From contig OZ255629.1 of the NCBI GenBank assembly GCA_965276785.1, positions 124,001 to 188,000 on the forward strand: a stretch of 64,000 bases of DNA. Direction: 5' to 3'. How positions within the stretch are numbered: position 1 is the stretch's first letter; each line of letters begins with the position of its first letter. The translations under genes and the position numbers were made by a program. The notes beneath the pieces are model-generated. The model ran no database searches and was not told the DNA's origin. It saw only the letters and a list, made by a program, of their open reading frames with translations. This document shows, piece by piece, positions 1-7,783 of this stretch. The stretch comes from LMUY01 sp965276785. Lineage in GTDB: Bacteria; Pseudomonadota; Alphaproteobacteria; Acetobacterales; Acetobacteraceae.

Positions 1-202
1 ACTTGGCGCCGTAGCCATTTCGTACCTATTGCGTCCACACTGACGTGTGAAAATTTCCCGCTTGCACGTTTTACGCGAATTGGCGTGACATATGCGTGTC
101 AAAAAGACGCTAATCTCGCGCTATGGTAGGCAAAAGGCCATCTGAGGTGAGGAGGGAAGACGGCGATGGGCAAGATTGCGACATCGAGAATGGACCTGCG
201 CG
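1..202. other. Left-edge non-coding stretch
   Basis: No open frame here looks like a gene. An imperfect palindrome, GACATATGCGTGTC (87-100), is the only structure I see. It lies downstream of the leftward repressor gene, so this may be the gap between that gene and whatever lies to the left. No integrase end or attachment core is recognisable. Confidence 0.4.
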
Positions 203-529
203 CTAGGCTTCCTGGCGCTCCTGCGCCGAAACAGACGCCAGTGTGGCTTGCATATCTTCCTCCATCGCTTTTGCAAGAGAGTAAGGAAGCCGAGACCAAT
301 CCCCCAAGCCGACATAGTTGAAATCGACCCCTTTCGCTCGGCAAAGGCGATATAGGCCATAAGGCTGGACGGGGTTTTCTCCGGCAATCCAGTTGCGAAG
401 AACGTGCTTGCTGATCCCCATCAGTCTTGCGGCTTCGGTTTGTGTCATGCCGAGTTTACCAATTAGGTTTTTGAGCCGCTGTCCGGCCGCCGCCTGATAA
501 TCGCTTTGGGCTAGAATGGGCGTTTCCAT
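203..529 (-). CDS. Helix-turn-helix repressor-like protein (CI position)
   Basis: A 108-residue protein with a helix-turn-helix at residues 28-47 (MTQTEAARLMGISKHVLRNW). The C-terminal half is short and has no visible peptidase motif, so it would not be an autocleaving LexA/CI type. It is transcribed leftward, divergent from the Cro-like gene at 598, and two matching inverted repeats lie in the 68-base gap. That layout is the classical lysogeny switch, so I infer that this is the maintenance repressor. No conventional ribosome site precedes the ATG at 529. Confidence 0.75.
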   Translation of the reverse strand: METPILAQSDYQAAAGQRLKNLIGKLGMTQTEAARLMGISKHVLRNWIAGENPVQPYGLYRLCRAKGVDFNYVGLGDWSRLPYSLAKAMEEDMQATLASVSAQERQEA

Positions 530-545
530 GGCTAGTTAGTCTGCC

Positions 546-562
546 GTGTAGTCACGCTGCAC
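546..562. promoter_or_regulatory. Inverted-repeat operator candidate 1
   Basis: GTGTAG-N5-CTGCAC, one mismatch from a perfect 6-5-6 inverted repeat. It matches the second site at 591-607. Centres are 45 bases apart, about four helical turns, which would suit cooperative binding by a dimeric repressor. Confidence 0.55.
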
Positions 563-578
563 GCAGTGAAATTCGGTC

Positions 579-608
579 TTGCGTCCGATGGTGTAGTATG
601 GCTACACT
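579..608 (+). promoter_or_regulatory. Possible early rightward promoter
   Basis: TTGCGT (579-584), an 18-base spacer and TACACT (603-608) give a weak sigma70-like promoter. The expected transcription start is near 615, directly at an alternative ATG (616). If that holds, the downstream Cro-like mRNA would be leaderless. Assignment is by eye. Confidence 0.35.
591..607. promoter_or_regulatory. Inverted-repeat operator candidate 2
   Basis: GTGTAG-N5-CTACAC, a perfect 6-5-6 inverted repeat. It overlaps the ATG at 598 and a possible -10 box (TACACT, 603-608), so a protein bound here would block the rightward early promoter. Confidence 0.6.
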
Positions 609-867
609 ATCACCCATGATGAAGCCTTCCTCTGACGAGCGTTTGCCCTTGGCCGTCAATGCGGCCATTGCCCGTGTTGGCAGTGGTGCCGAATTGGCGC
701 GCAAGTGCGGTGTCACGCGGTTTGCCGTCCAACAATGGAAAAAGGCCGGCGTATCCCCGCAGTATGTTGGTAAGGTCGCGTCAGTGACGGGATTGGCGCC
801 GGGAGATATCCGGCCTGACCTGTTTCCGCCTCCGGTAGAGACGAATATTGCAAAGGCGGTTGCCTGA
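598..867 (+). CDS. Cro/YdaS-like helix-turn-helix protein
   Basis: An 89-residue protein with a helix-turn-helix of the YdaS/Cro type: 'GSGAELARKCGVTRFAVQQW' is followed by a proline-rich recognition end and 'GLAPGDIRPDLFP', a tail typical of this family. It is the first gene of the rightward early operon and faces the repressor at 203-529. The annotated ATG lies inside operator 2. ATG 616 or 619 is equally possible and would remove the first six or seven residues without touching the domain. By position it is the Cro-like switch protein. Confidence 0.75.
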   Translation: MATLSPMMKPSSDERLPLAVNAAIARVGSGAELARKCGVTRFAVQQWKKAGVSPQYVGKVASVTGLAPGDIRPDLFPPPVETNIAKAVA

Positions 868-1112
868 TGCCCGCCCCCCGCACCCTGCCGGGCGAGGCCC
901 TCCGCAATCTGCGTCACGACTTGGCGCTGGCATGGGCGGCGATCACCGGACGCACGCGGCGCCAGACGGAAGCGCAGCGGGTGAATGACAGGCTCACCCT
1001 GCTGACTTTCGGCGAGCGGCGTCACCAGCGCGCCGACCTCGTTGCAGCGGCAATCTACCAGCGTCCTGTGCTGGCATACGTTAACTGCACACCGCCGGAC
1101 CGCGCCGCATGA
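867..1112 (+). CDS. Small early protein, unrecognised
   Basis: An 81-residue, arginine-rich predicted protein with a helical middle (about residues 10-60). Its ATG overlaps the previous stop by one base (TGATG), so it is translationally coupled to the Cro-like gene. I recognise no family. Position suggests an early accessory or takeover protein. Confidence 0.5.
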   Translation: MPAPRTLPGEALRNLRHDLALAWAAITGRTRRQTEAQRVNDRLTLLTFGERRHQRADLVAAAIYQRPVLAYVNCTPPDRAA

Positions 1113-1231
1113 CCTGGGCTGTAATCCTGTTTGCCGCGCTCGTCCTTGCGGCGCTGGCGGTGGACGCATTGGTCGAGGCGCGTGCGGTGTTGCGCGACGA
1201 CGAAGCAGAGATGCGGGAGGAGCGGCGGTAA
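1109..1231 (+). CDS. Small single-span membrane protein (40 aa)
   Basis: Starts ATGACCTGG, overlapping the previous stop in an ATGA junction, and ends TAA at the next gene's ATG. It encodes a hydrophobic segment (residues 3-20, rich in A, V and L) followed by a strongly charged tail ending EEMREERR-like. This fits a tiny inner-membrane protein with its tail in the cytoplasm. Function unknown. Confidence 0.5.
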   Translation: MTWAVILFAALVLAALAVDALVEARAVLRDDEAEMREERR

Positions 1232-1881
1232 TGGCGGTCGAGGGCGATTTCGTATGGGATGACGTTGCTTCCAAGCGGCTGACGGCGCTGTTGGCGCAAG
1301 GGCTGACGCGAGCGCAAATAGCCGAGCGTTTCGGCATTTCGAAGTCGGCTGTGTGCGGCCGAGTCAAGCGCATGCAGGACAAGGACACCGGTTACACCAG
1401 GCAGGAAGGCTTTTGGCTCACTCACTGGCCGCAGGCGCAGCGCATGGCGACCGAGGGCGCCAACGGTGCGATGATCGCCAAAGCGCTGGGCACGACCTAC
1501 ACGGCCGTGTTTCGCAAGTTCCGTCGGATGGGTGTGCTGTTGCCTGTGGCAAAGCGATCGCCGCGACGCCGGGCGGCTCCAGTTCATCGGCAGCGAGTGC
1601 CGGTCGAGCGGCCAAAAATGGTTGCAGCGCCCATCATTGCGATCGCCGAGCCGCCACCGCCGGTCTATCTCGGACGCATTCAGCCGTGTTGCTACGTGGT
1701 GCGCTCCGAGGGGCGGCGGCACTGGCAGTGCGACGCCCCGTCGCGACCGCGCAGTGCATATTGCGAAACGCATCACGTTGCTTGTCACAATCGTCTAACG
1801 GCGGTCGCACCGTCGTTGCCACCCATGGTGCAATACAGCGAGATCAAGCGCGGGCGTTTGGCTGCCGGGTGCGGACCGTGA
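1231..1881 (+). CDS. GcrA-like cell-cycle regulator, phage-encoded
   Basis: A 216-residue protein. The N-terminus (residues 8-47) is a GcrA-type helix-turn-helix: 'VWDD...RLTALLAQGLTRAQIAERFGISKSAV' in outline, then GRVKRM. The C-terminus has the cysteine/histidine pattern seen in GcrA proteins (QPCCYV..., WQCDAP, YCETHH). GcrA is an alphaproteobacterial sigma70 co-activator that reads promoters methylated by CcrM. A second HTH-like stretch sits at about residues 65-105. The start overlaps the upstream stop. I infer that the phage copy redirects or mimics host cell-cycle transcription. Confidence 0.75.
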   Translation: MAVEGDFVWDDVASKRLTALLAQGLTRAQIAERFGISKSAVCGRVKRMQDKDTGYTRQEGFWLTHWPQAQRMATEGANGAMIAKALGTTYTAVFRKFRRMGVLLPVAKRSPRRRAAPVHRQRVPVERPKMVAAPIIAIAEPPPPVYLGRIQPCCYVVRSEGRRHWQCDAPSRPRSAYCETHHVACHNRLTAVAPSLPPMVQYSEIKRGRLAAGCGP

Positions 1882-2261
1882 GCGATACAATTATCAAACG
1901 GTCGCCATTGGCATTGGACACTGAATTCCTTGTGCTTGCCGGCCCCAATGGAAGCGTCCCCCTTACTCACCAAGAGACCGAAGTGTTGCGTCGCGTTATG
2001 CGCGACGTTGCCGGGGTTTCGATGAAGGTTTTGATTTACGAGATTTACGGTCCGGCAAGTCGAGCTAGCAATCCTGGTGCTTGCATTCGGCAACTGATTT
2101 CTCGGCTTAGGAAAAAGGCTGCCTTTGTCGGAGCGCCTGGTGTGATCACTGCAGATTACCGTGGCGAAACGGCCTACAGCGTGAAAGATGGCCGCCAAGT
2201 GTTGCGCGCCGAGCGGGTGAAAAGATTGGTATGCTGGGCGGCGGAGGAAGGCGATGCGTAG
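1878..2261 (+). CDS. Stand-alone OmpR/PhoB-type winged-helix protein
   Basis: Taken from GTG 1878, which overlaps the GcrA-like stop (GTGA); the longer frame upstream is only a shadow of that gene. The 127-residue product is essentially one effector domain of the OmpR family: 'LTHQETEVLRRV', a recognition-helix region 'IRQLISRLRKK', and the wing 'ITADYRGETAYSV'. There is no receiver domain with the phosphorylated Asp. It is probably a phage transcription regulator acting beside the GcrA-like protein. Confidence 0.65.
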   Translation: MSDTIIKRSPLALDTEFLVLAGPNGSVPLTHQETEVLRRVMRDVAGVSMKVLIYEIYGPASRASNPGACIRQLISRLRKKAAFVGAPGVITADYRGETAYSVKDGRQVLRAERVKRLVCWAAEEGDA

Positions 2262-2361
2262 TCGTCTCACCGTCCGCCGCGTGCTTAGCGAGGCGCTCCT
2301 GCTCGGGTTTGCGTCCATCGTCATGCTGGTGATGGTTGTCATCATCCATTGGTGTTCGTGA
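2254..2361 (+). CDS. Tiny membrane protein (35 aa)
   Basis: ATG 2254 overlaps the end of the winged-helix gene. It has a short basic N-terminus (MRSRLTVRR), then one hydrophobic span (about residues 13-32), then a stop. Coupled placement and a clean span are the only support. Confidence 0.4.
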   Translation: MRSRLTVRRVLSEALLLGFASIVMLVMVVIIHWCS

Positions 2362-2365
2362 TGGC

Positions 2366-2590
2366 TCACGTCGTCACCATTGCCAACAATTCCCGCACGA
2401 GCTGCGCAACTTGGGCAGCGGGCGGGTTTGTCGCCAGCCAAAGCTGCATCAGTGCTGTAATGCCGTCGCGCAGTGGCCGTTCGTCCACGCCGGTTCCCGC
2501 CGGCGCGCTACGCTGTTCCGATCCGCTAAACCGTGACACCTCCAATTGCTCCCGCTCCATCACCGCAGCGTCAATGCCATGATGGAGCAA
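2366..2590 (-). CDS. Possible small antisense gene, unrecognised
   Basis: A minus-strand frame of 74 residues whose codon choice matches the surrounding phage genes (CTG, GCG, GTG, CAG, CGG, GAC preferred). The overlapping plus-strand frames look like shadows. The C-terminal half (LRDGITALMQLWLATNPPA...) would be amphipathic helix. An internal ATG at 2557 (MEREQ) is a plausible start. It would be the only leftward gene of the early region besides the repressor and the TA pair. Confidence 0.4.
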   Translation of the reverse strand: MLHHGIDAAVMEREQLEVSRFSGSEQRSAPAGTGVDERPLRDGITALMQLWLATNPPAAQVAQLVRELLAMVTT

Positions 2591-2908
2591 GCGGTGTCAC
2601 TCTGCCCGATCACCAGACATCTTCTCGGTAGCGTATGTTATTCCTCGCCATCCGAGCGCATTTGCGCAGCAATCCAGCGCATCCCGGCCAAGGTGCTGGC
2701 GCGCGCTACCGGTATGACGCCCAAGGCGGCGGAACGCTGGAAAGCGGGCGATAACTCCCTATCCGCAGCAGCGATCTTTGCGCTCGCGCGGACTTACGAA
2801 GAGGTCTGGCTCATCGTGCGCGAGGCGTGCGGCCGGGCGGAGACAATCGAGCATGCCGAGGCGCAACTGTGCCAGGCCGCAAACCTGTTGGAGGGAAAAA
2901 GCCCATGA
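2579..2908 (+). CDS. Helix-turn-helix early protein
   Basis: Start placed at the paired ATGs 2579/2582; a longer version from 2546 is open. The middle carries a helix-turn-helix: 'IPAKVLARATGMTPKAAERW' followed by KAGDNSLS, as in phage Cro/Rha-type small regulators. A helical C-terminus with two Cys follows. It ends in an ATGA overlap with the next gene. Probable DNA-binding early regulator; target unknown. Confidence 0.55.
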   Translation: MMEQAVSLCPITRHLLGSVCYSSPSERICAAIQRIPAKVLARATGMTPKAAERWKAGDNSLSAAAIFALARTYEEVWLIVREACGRAETIEHAEAQLCQAANLLEGKSP

Positions 2909-3114
2909 CGCCATCGCCTGGCATGATTCGCTCCCGTGCGTTGTTGCGGCGCCGCAGCCGATGGTCCGGTTTGTGGCCGCAGGTTGATCGCAGCGGATTG
3001 TGGACGCAGGTGCGGTGGCTGGTGTGGACATTCGATCATTTGCCGGAGCCGATCGCGACGCAGACCGGGCGCATGGTCGATGATTTGCGCGGGCGGCGAG
3101 GGAGAGCGGCGTGA
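2905..3114 (+). CDS. Small basic protein (69 aa), unrecognised
   Basis: Coupled to the HTH gene by an ATGA overlap. The product is Arg- and Trp-rich with an internal near-repeat (SGLWPQVDRSGLWTQVRW). That tandem 'SGLWxQV' may reflect a short duplication. No family recognised. Confidence 0.45.
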   Translation: MTPSPGMIRSRALLRRRSRWSGLWPQVDRSGLWTQVRWLVWTFDHLPEPIATQTGRMVDDLRGRRGRAA

Positions 3115-3141
3115 CCCGCTAGCGCACCAACAAGATACGGC

Positions 3142-3185
3142 CTGCCTCTCGGCAGACCGCACCCTGTGAGCCGGATGGGCCGGCT
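3142..3185. promoter_or_regulatory. Two adjacent hairpins before the replication module
   Basis: CTGCC-TCTC-GGCAG (3142-3155) and AGCCGG-ATGGG-CCGGCT (3169-3185) are both perfect stems in the 92-base gap between genes. Neither is followed by a T run, so they are more likely mRNA processing or stability elements, or a weak pause, than a terminator. An AGGA ribosome site for the next gene follows at about 3195. Confidence 0.35.
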
Positions 3186-3206
3186 TACTTAGTCAGGATA
3201 CACCAA

Positions 3207-3704
3207 ATGCTTGATACCGTAGAGACCGAGACAGACGCACCCGCCGCCGCCGCGCCGCGGAAGCCGCGAGAGACCACTGCGATCGACGGCTCCATCCTCA
3301 CCATCACGCTGCCAGACGGCACGGTCGAGACCTACGATGCCCACAAGGTCCATAACGATTCGGCCCACACCCTCAAGATGGTCGGATTGCGGCATGCGAT
3401 GAGCACATCAATCGATCGCGCCAAGACCTACGCCGCTCTGCAGGCTGGCACGTTCGGCGTGCGCGCGCCGGCTGCGGCCAAGGCACTCGATGTCAAGCGG
3501 CAGGCGATTGCGTTGGGCTTGGTCGACAAAACGCGCAAGAGCGACAAGCCGATGTCGCTTGGCGGGGCGGAGGCGATCGCGCGCAGCCTGGATCGCAAGC
3601 ACGTCGAGGATGCGCTGCTCGATCCGCTCGCAAACAAGCACCTCCTACGGCTGACCGGCAAGACGGGGTTGGACGCGCTGCTTTCGACGACGGCGGGGGA
3701 ATAA
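3207..3704 (+). CDS. Hypothetical phage protein (165 aa)
   Basis: A good ribosome site (AGGA) sits 8 bases before ATG 3207. The N-terminus is acidic and Ala/Pro-rich, followed by a beta segment (ILTITLPDGTVETYD) and a helical C-terminal half containing 'ALDVKRQAIALGLVD', which could be a helix-turn-helix. It opens the DNA-metabolism module directly upstream of the SNF2-like helicase. Function unknown. Confidence 0.55.
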   Translation: MLDTVETETDAPAAAAPRKPRETTAIDGSILTITLPDGTVETYDAHKVHNDSAHTLKMVGLRHAMSTSIDRAKTYAALQAGTFGVRAPAAAKALDVKRQAIALGLVDKTRKSDKPMSLGGAEAIARSLDRKHVEDALLDPLANKHLLRLTGKTGLDALLSTTAGE

Positions 3705-3706
3705 TC

Positions 3707-5125
3707 GTGACGGGGCCGGTCACGTCGTTGCGGCCGGCTTCGTGTGGGGGCGTGGACAATTACGCCGCGTTTTTAGCGGCTAAGACGCTGATCCCTCGCC
3801 CGCGTGGGATCGAAGCAGAGGCAATGGGTGCGCATCTAGCCGATTTCCAACAATACGCCGTGCGGCATTGCCTCAAGCAGGGTCGCGCCGCGTGCTTTTT
3901 TGACACAGGATTAGGCAAGTCGCGCATTGCCATGGAGTTTTCCCGCCAAGCCGCAAAAGTGACGAATGGGTATGCGCTCATTCTCACGCCGCTGGCTGTC
4001 GCGCGTGAGATGCAGCGGGAAGGCAAGCTTCTCGGCTATGATATCGGGGTCGTGCGGGAGGCAGCCGATGTTCGCCCCGGTATTAGCGTGTGCAATTACG
4101 ATCGGCTGGACACGCTCGACGCGAATATGTTCGGCTCGGTCACACTAGACGAGTCTAGCCTGCTAAAGTCCTTCACAGGCAAGACGACGCGCGCCCTCAT
4201 CGACACATTTCGCGATACGCCGTTTCGACTATGCTGCACGGCCACCCCGGCGCCGAACGATCACATGGAGCTAGGGCAGCATGCCGAGTTCCTTGGGATC
4301 ATGCCAAGCAACGAAATGCTTATGCGGTGGTTCACGGCGGATCAGACGCAAATGGGTCGATATCGGCTCAAAGGGCACGGCGTTAACGCTTTTTGGGATT
4401 GGATGGCGGCGTGGGCCGTCATGGCATCTAACCCGGCGGACCTTGGGTTTGATGGATCGCGCTACAACCTTCCGACACTTAACGTAGTGCGTCATCGCGC
4501 TGCGGGGGACAGTCGAGCCCCTGCGGGTGAGTTGTTTATGTCGGACGTTTCAGCAACAAACATGTTTGCGGTCAAACGAGATACGGAACAGGCGCGCGCT
4601 GCATTGGCAGTCGAGCAAGTTGCCGATAGGCCTGGTGAGCCGTGGGTGATTTGGGTTGATACCGACAGCGAGGCTGATGCGATCCATCGGTTGCTTCCCG
4701 GCGTGATCGAAGTGCGCGGCTCGCACACGGCGGACCGGAAAGGGTCTGCCATTGCTGACTTCATTGCCGGCCGAGCGCTTTACCTGCTTACCAAGCCAAG
4801 CATTTGCGGCTGGGGGCTAAACTTCCAGCATTGTGCCAACACTGTATTCGTTGGACGATCGTTTAGCTACGAAGCATGGTATCAAGCCGTTCGGCGTTTC
4901 TGGCGATTTGGCCAATCGCGTCCGGTCAATGTTCATCTCGTTGTTGGTGAGGGCGAGGATCAAATCGGTCGGGTTATCGACCGCAAGGCTGACGACCACG
5001 CCAGCATGAAAACCGCGATGGCGAAAGCCATGAAGCGCGTGCGGGGAGATGCGTCGGTGAACAGAGTTGCCTACCAGCCAACCTTTAGCGCGGAGATGCC
5101 GTCATGGCTCAAGTCAGTTGCCTAG
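3707..5125 (+). CDS. SNF2-like superfamily 2 helicase
   Basis: A 472-residue protein from GTG 3707, preceded by a GGGGGA ribosome site. Motif I is DTGLGKSRIA (residues 66-75); motif II is a degenerate TLDESS (about 146-151) in place of DEAH; motif III is CTATPAP (177-183). The C-terminal RecA-like lobe ends with the motif VI region 'QAVRRFWRFGQSRPV', the SNF2 signature. The gene overlaps the methyltransferase start by 22 bases. A helicase paired with a methylase is common in alphaproteobacterial phages. The likely role is ATP-driven remodelling of DNA or bound proteins during replication. Confidence 0.85.
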   Translation: MTGPVTSLRPASCGGVDNYAAFLAAKTLIPRPRGIEAEAMGAHLADFQQYAVRHCLKQGRAACFFDTGLGKSRIAMEFSRQAAKVTNGYALILTPLAVAREMQREGKLLGYDIGVVREAADVRPGISVCNYDRLDTLDANMFGSVTLDESSLLKSFTGKTTRALIDTFRDTPFRLCCTATPAPNDHMELGQHAEFLGIMPSNEMLMRWFTADQTQMGRYRLKGHGVNAFWDWMAAWAVMASNPADLGFDGSRYNLPTLNVVRHRAAGDSRAPAGELFMSDVSATNMFAVKRDTEQARAALAVEQVADRPGEPWVIWVDTDSEADAIHRLLPGVIEVRGSHTADRKGSAIADFIAGRALYLLTKPSICGWGLNFQHCANTVFVGRSFSYEAWYQAVRRFWRFGQSRPVNVHLVVGEGEDQIGRVIDRKADDHASMKTAMAKAMKRVRGDASVNRVAYQPTFSAEMPSWLKSVA

Positions 5126-6105
5126 ATGGTATGGCGGGAAACGGGTTTGCAGCTTACCAAGGCGACTGTGTGGACGTGCTACGGCAGTTTCCCGACAATA
5201 GCATAGATTTCTCGGTCTATAGTCCCCCGTTTTCCGGTTTGTATATCTACAATGACTCTCTTGCGGACATGGGCAATAGCGCGACCGACGAAGAATTCGT
5301 TAAACATTATGACTTCCTTGCTCACGAGCTAATGCGCGTGATGCGACCCGGTCGGTTGATCGCTGTCCACTGCAAGGATCTGGTATTCTATCGCACCCAA
5401 CGTGGCACGGCCGGACTCCGCGACCTGCCCGGCATGCTCATTCGTTCGCACGAAAACGCTGGGTTTACGTTCCACTCCCGTGTCACGATTTGGCGGGACC
5501 CGGTGCGCGAGATGACCAAGACAAAAGCCCATGGGTTGCTCTACAAACAACTTCGGGCCGATGCGTCATTCTCTCGTCAGGGATTGCCGGAATACTTTGT
5601 TGTGTTTCGTAAGTGGGCCGATGATGAGTCAACCGAAGTTTCGGCCGTTCAACACGTCAAGCTTGGTGACGACCCAGGCGCCCGCGCGATTGCCGCGCAA
5701 GGGCTAGCACGGACCGGCTGGAGCGAAGAATCAGCCATAACCGAAGCGGCGCAAAACGTCGTGTTTCCGCTGCCGCAGTGGCAGGAATGGGCCTCGCCAG
5801 TTTGGATGAAAACCCGCGAGACCGACGTATTGAATGCTCGACGCGATGCGGCGGACGAGAAACACATTTGCCCGATGCCATTGGACCTGACTGAGCGGGC
5901 TGTGACGTTGTGGAGCAATCCGGGAGATGTCGTTTTGTCCCCGTTTATGGGCATTGGCAGCGAAGGCGTGGTTTCGCTCAAACTGAAGCGGCGGTTTGTT
6001 GGGATCGAACTGAAAGAGACTTACTTTCGTCAGGCGTGTCGGCATTTGGACTTAGCCGAACGTAATGCAGTCGGGTTGTTTGATCAGCCGTTGGCGGCCG
6101 AATGA
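5104..6105 (+). CDS. DNA N4-cytosine/N6-adenine methyltransferase
   Basis: A 333-residue protein. The catalytic motif IV is SPPF (residues 40-43), and the S-adenosylmethionine motif I is near the C-terminus (SPFMGIGSEG, about 279-288), followed by 'FVGIEL'. That order (IV before I) defines the beta class. SPP(F/Y) often marks N4-cytosine enzymes, but N6-adenine specificity cannot be excluded. It is coupled to the SNF2-like helicase and to the VRR nuclease (ATGA at 6102). No restriction endonuclease partner is obvious, so anti-restriction or regulation is likelier than a full R-M system. Confidence 0.85.
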   Translation: MAQVSCLDGMAGNGFAAYQGDCVDVLRQFPDNSIDFSVYSPPFSGLYIYNDSLADMGNSATDEEFVKHYDFLAHELMRVMRPGRLIAVHCKDLVFYRTQRGTAGLRDLPGMLIRSHENAGFTFHSRVTIWRDPVREMTKTKAHGLLYKQLRADASFSRQGLPEYFVVFRKWADDESTEVSAVQHVKLGDDPGARAIAAQGLARTGWSEESAITEAAQNVVFPLPQWQEWASPVWMKTRETDVLNARRDAADEKHICPMPLDLTERAVTLWSNPGDVVLSPFMGIGSEGVVSLKLKRRFVGIELKETYFRQACRHLDLAERNAVGLFDQPLAAE

Positions 6106-6569
6106 CCCGCGCCCCGGTCCTCACCGAGCGCGAGATCGCCCGCAGCATCGTGGCCTGGCTGCGGCGCGTGCTGCCCGCTGGGTCGATGGTGGCCGCAATA
6201 GTTAACGAGCAGCGCGGCGCCGGCACCACGGCATTGCAACGGGCCAGGTATGGCATGGCGCGCAAGAAATCGGGTGTCGTGACCGGGTTTCCCGACGCTT
6301 GCATTGCCCTCGCCAGCGGGCGGGTGATTTGGTGCGAGTGGAAGCGGCCGCGCACTGGCATCGTCAGTGACCAGCAAACCAAGGTCCATGACCTGCTCCA
6401 CGCATTGGGGCATAGCGTCATTCTCGCCAACTCAATCGAGACCGCGCGTGGCGAGCTGCAGCGTTTGGGCGTGCCATTACGCGAGGCGGCCGGACAGGCG
6501 GTGGCGGTGGCCAAGGTGCGACGGGCGCTGCCTCGCGTGCGGCTGCCGGAGGATGCTTTGCCGTGGTGA
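6102..6569 (+). CDS. VRR-NUC domain nuclease
   Basis: A 155-residue protein. The VRR-NUC fold (PD-(D/E)XK superfamily) is recognisable from GFPDA (about residues 62-66, catalytic Asp), CEWKRP (76-81, the E-x-K pair) and SDQQTKVHDLL (Gln of the family). Such stand-alone domains are usually structure-specific nucleases in phages, for example Holliday-junction-type enzymes. It is coupled to the methyltransferase by ATGA. Its C-terminal tail is basic. Confidence 0.8.
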   Translation: MTRAPVLTEREIARSIVAWLRRVLPAGSMVAAIVNEQRGAGTTALQRARYGMARKKSGVVTGFPDACIALASGRVIWCEWKRPRTGIVSDQQTKVHDLLHALGHSVILANSIETARGELQRLGVPLREAAGQAVAVAKVRRALPRVRLPEDALPW

Positions 6570-7261
6570 ATGATATGTCCGCAACCGTTTGGACAACTGG
6601 GACGCTGACGCGCGATCTGGCGACCAAGTTGCGCCTAGACGGCTATTTGGTGGTGGCCGAAGCAACTCTGCGGCCTCAAACGGGCCAGCGGGCCGATCTG
6701 CTGGCTATGCGGCGCAAGCTTAGTCACAGCCCAATGTTAATTGTCGAGATTAAGACCGGTCGGGGCGATCTGCTGGCTGACATCAAACGCAATAAGTGGC
6801 GCGGCTACCTTGCCGACGGGGCCGTGGTGTTTGCTTTTCCGAAGGGGTTGGCCGAGCCTGCCGAAATACCGACCGAGGCCGGTGTTATGGTCCGCACGGT
6901 CCATGGGTGGACGTGGAAGCGTGCGCCGCGCTGGTCACAGGCTCCTATGCCGTCGAACTACCTATATCGCCGCATGGCCCTTACCGTTTCGGATCAATCG
7001 GCCGCCGCCGTCAGAACGCAGATGACGCCCAAAGCGGCGTCGTTGTGGCACGCGGCGCGGCAGGCACGGCAGGCACAGGGAAGACGCTTGGCGACGATCG
7101 CGCAGGATGTAGAGACCTGGGCCGGAATTGTCCAAAAGGACAAGGATTGGTTCGACGCTCATTACCAGGAGCGGCGCGAACTTGAGCGAGCAATTGCCGA
7201 ATTGAGGCTTGAGCGTTTTGCGTTGGAAAATGAAATCCACCGCTTAGGGGCAGCAGCATGA
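6563..7261 (+). CDS. MmcB-like PD-(D/E)XK protein with coiled-coil tail
   Basis: A 232-residue protein from GTG 6563 (ATG 6575 also possible). Residues 43-100 resemble the MmcB DNA-repair family: RADLLAM, then VEIKTGRGDLLAD, then KWRGYLADG and VVFAFP, giving D and E-x-K catalytic residues. From about residue 150 the protein becomes a long charged helix (RRELERAIAELRLERFALE), probably coiled coil. It overlaps the VRR gene. Probably a nuclease in phage recombination or repair. I am less sure of the exact family than of the fold. Confidence 0.65.
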   Translation: MVNDMSATVWTTGTLTRDLATKLRLDGYLVVAEATLRPQTGQRADLLAMRRKLSHSPMLIVEIKTGRGDLLADIKRNKWRGYLADGAVVFAFPKGLAEPAEIPTEAGVMVRTVHGWTWKRAPRWSQAPMPSNYLYRRMALTVSDQSAAAVRTQMTPKAASLWHAARQARQAQGRRLATIAQDVETWAGIVQKDKDWFDAHYQERRELERAIAELRLERFALENEIHRLGAAA

Positions 7262-7581
7262 CCACCCGCGCCCCCGCCAAGTCCCGCACCTACCAGGACC
7301 ACGCCCGCGAGGCCGCGCGCAACACCCCGTCGCCCGCCACCATCAAACGCGTCACCGACGCCTACTACTTCGGTCAGGACGTCCAGCCGATCGGCACCCA
7401 CGAATACCGCGGCTGGACCATCCGGCTCTACAACAGCTTTATCGTGCCCGGAAACATCTACGTCTCGGCCGATCGCGTCATGCTGGACGGCCGTCCCGAG
7501 GCGCTCAGCGAGGACTTCGCCAGCATGGACGAGGCGCGCGCCTGGGCTCGCAAGCTGCCCCCGCCAGGAGCCGTCCCGTGA
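7258..7581 (+). CDS. Hypothetical early protein (107 aa)
   Basis: ATGA overlap with the preceding gene. The centre has a beta-rich segment (HEYRGWTIRLYNSFIVPGNI) followed by an acidic helix with 'SMDEARAWARK'. No family recognised. It is the last gene before a 200-base regulatory gap. Confidence 0.55.
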   Translation: MTTRAPAKSRTYQDHAREAARNTPSPATIKRVTDAYYFGQDVQPIGTHEYRGWTIRLYNSFIVPGNIYVSADRVMLDGRPEALSEDFASMDEARAWARKLPPPGAVP

Positions 7582-7694
7582 TGTCCGCGTCATGTTTTCA
7601 TAGCGCATTCGTCACACCCAATAAACACACCGTAAACGTGTTACAAACGTCAAGTAAACACTCGCCATCACACACTATAGGCGTGCAGGGGTTC

Positions 7695-7724
7695 TTGCCG
7701 ACGGTGGGGATTTGTGTGTATAGA
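7695..7724 (+). promoter_or_regulatory. Candidate sigma70-type promoter
   Basis: TTGCCG (7695-7700), an 18-base spacer and TATAGA (7719-7724), in the only sizeable gap of the early region (7582-7783). The expected start near 7731 sits just before a hairpin (7734-7768). The rest of the gap holds a GTAAAC-rich stretch (7630-7655) and no credible gene. Confidence 0.4.
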
Positions 7725-7733
7725 AGAGGGATC

Positions 7734-7768
7734 GGACCGGGAGGCGCTTGGCACGCCTCGACCGGTCC
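7734..7768 (+). promoter_or_regulatory. Leader hairpin upstream of the second helicase
   Basis: GGACCGG...CCGGTCC, with inner stem AGGCG/CGCCT and loop CTTGGCA, forms a 12-pair stem with small bulges at the very start of the inferred transcript. No T run follows. It may stabilise the mRNA or control access to the downstream start. Confidence 0.4.
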
Positions 7769-7783
7769 TGAGCAAAGACGCCT

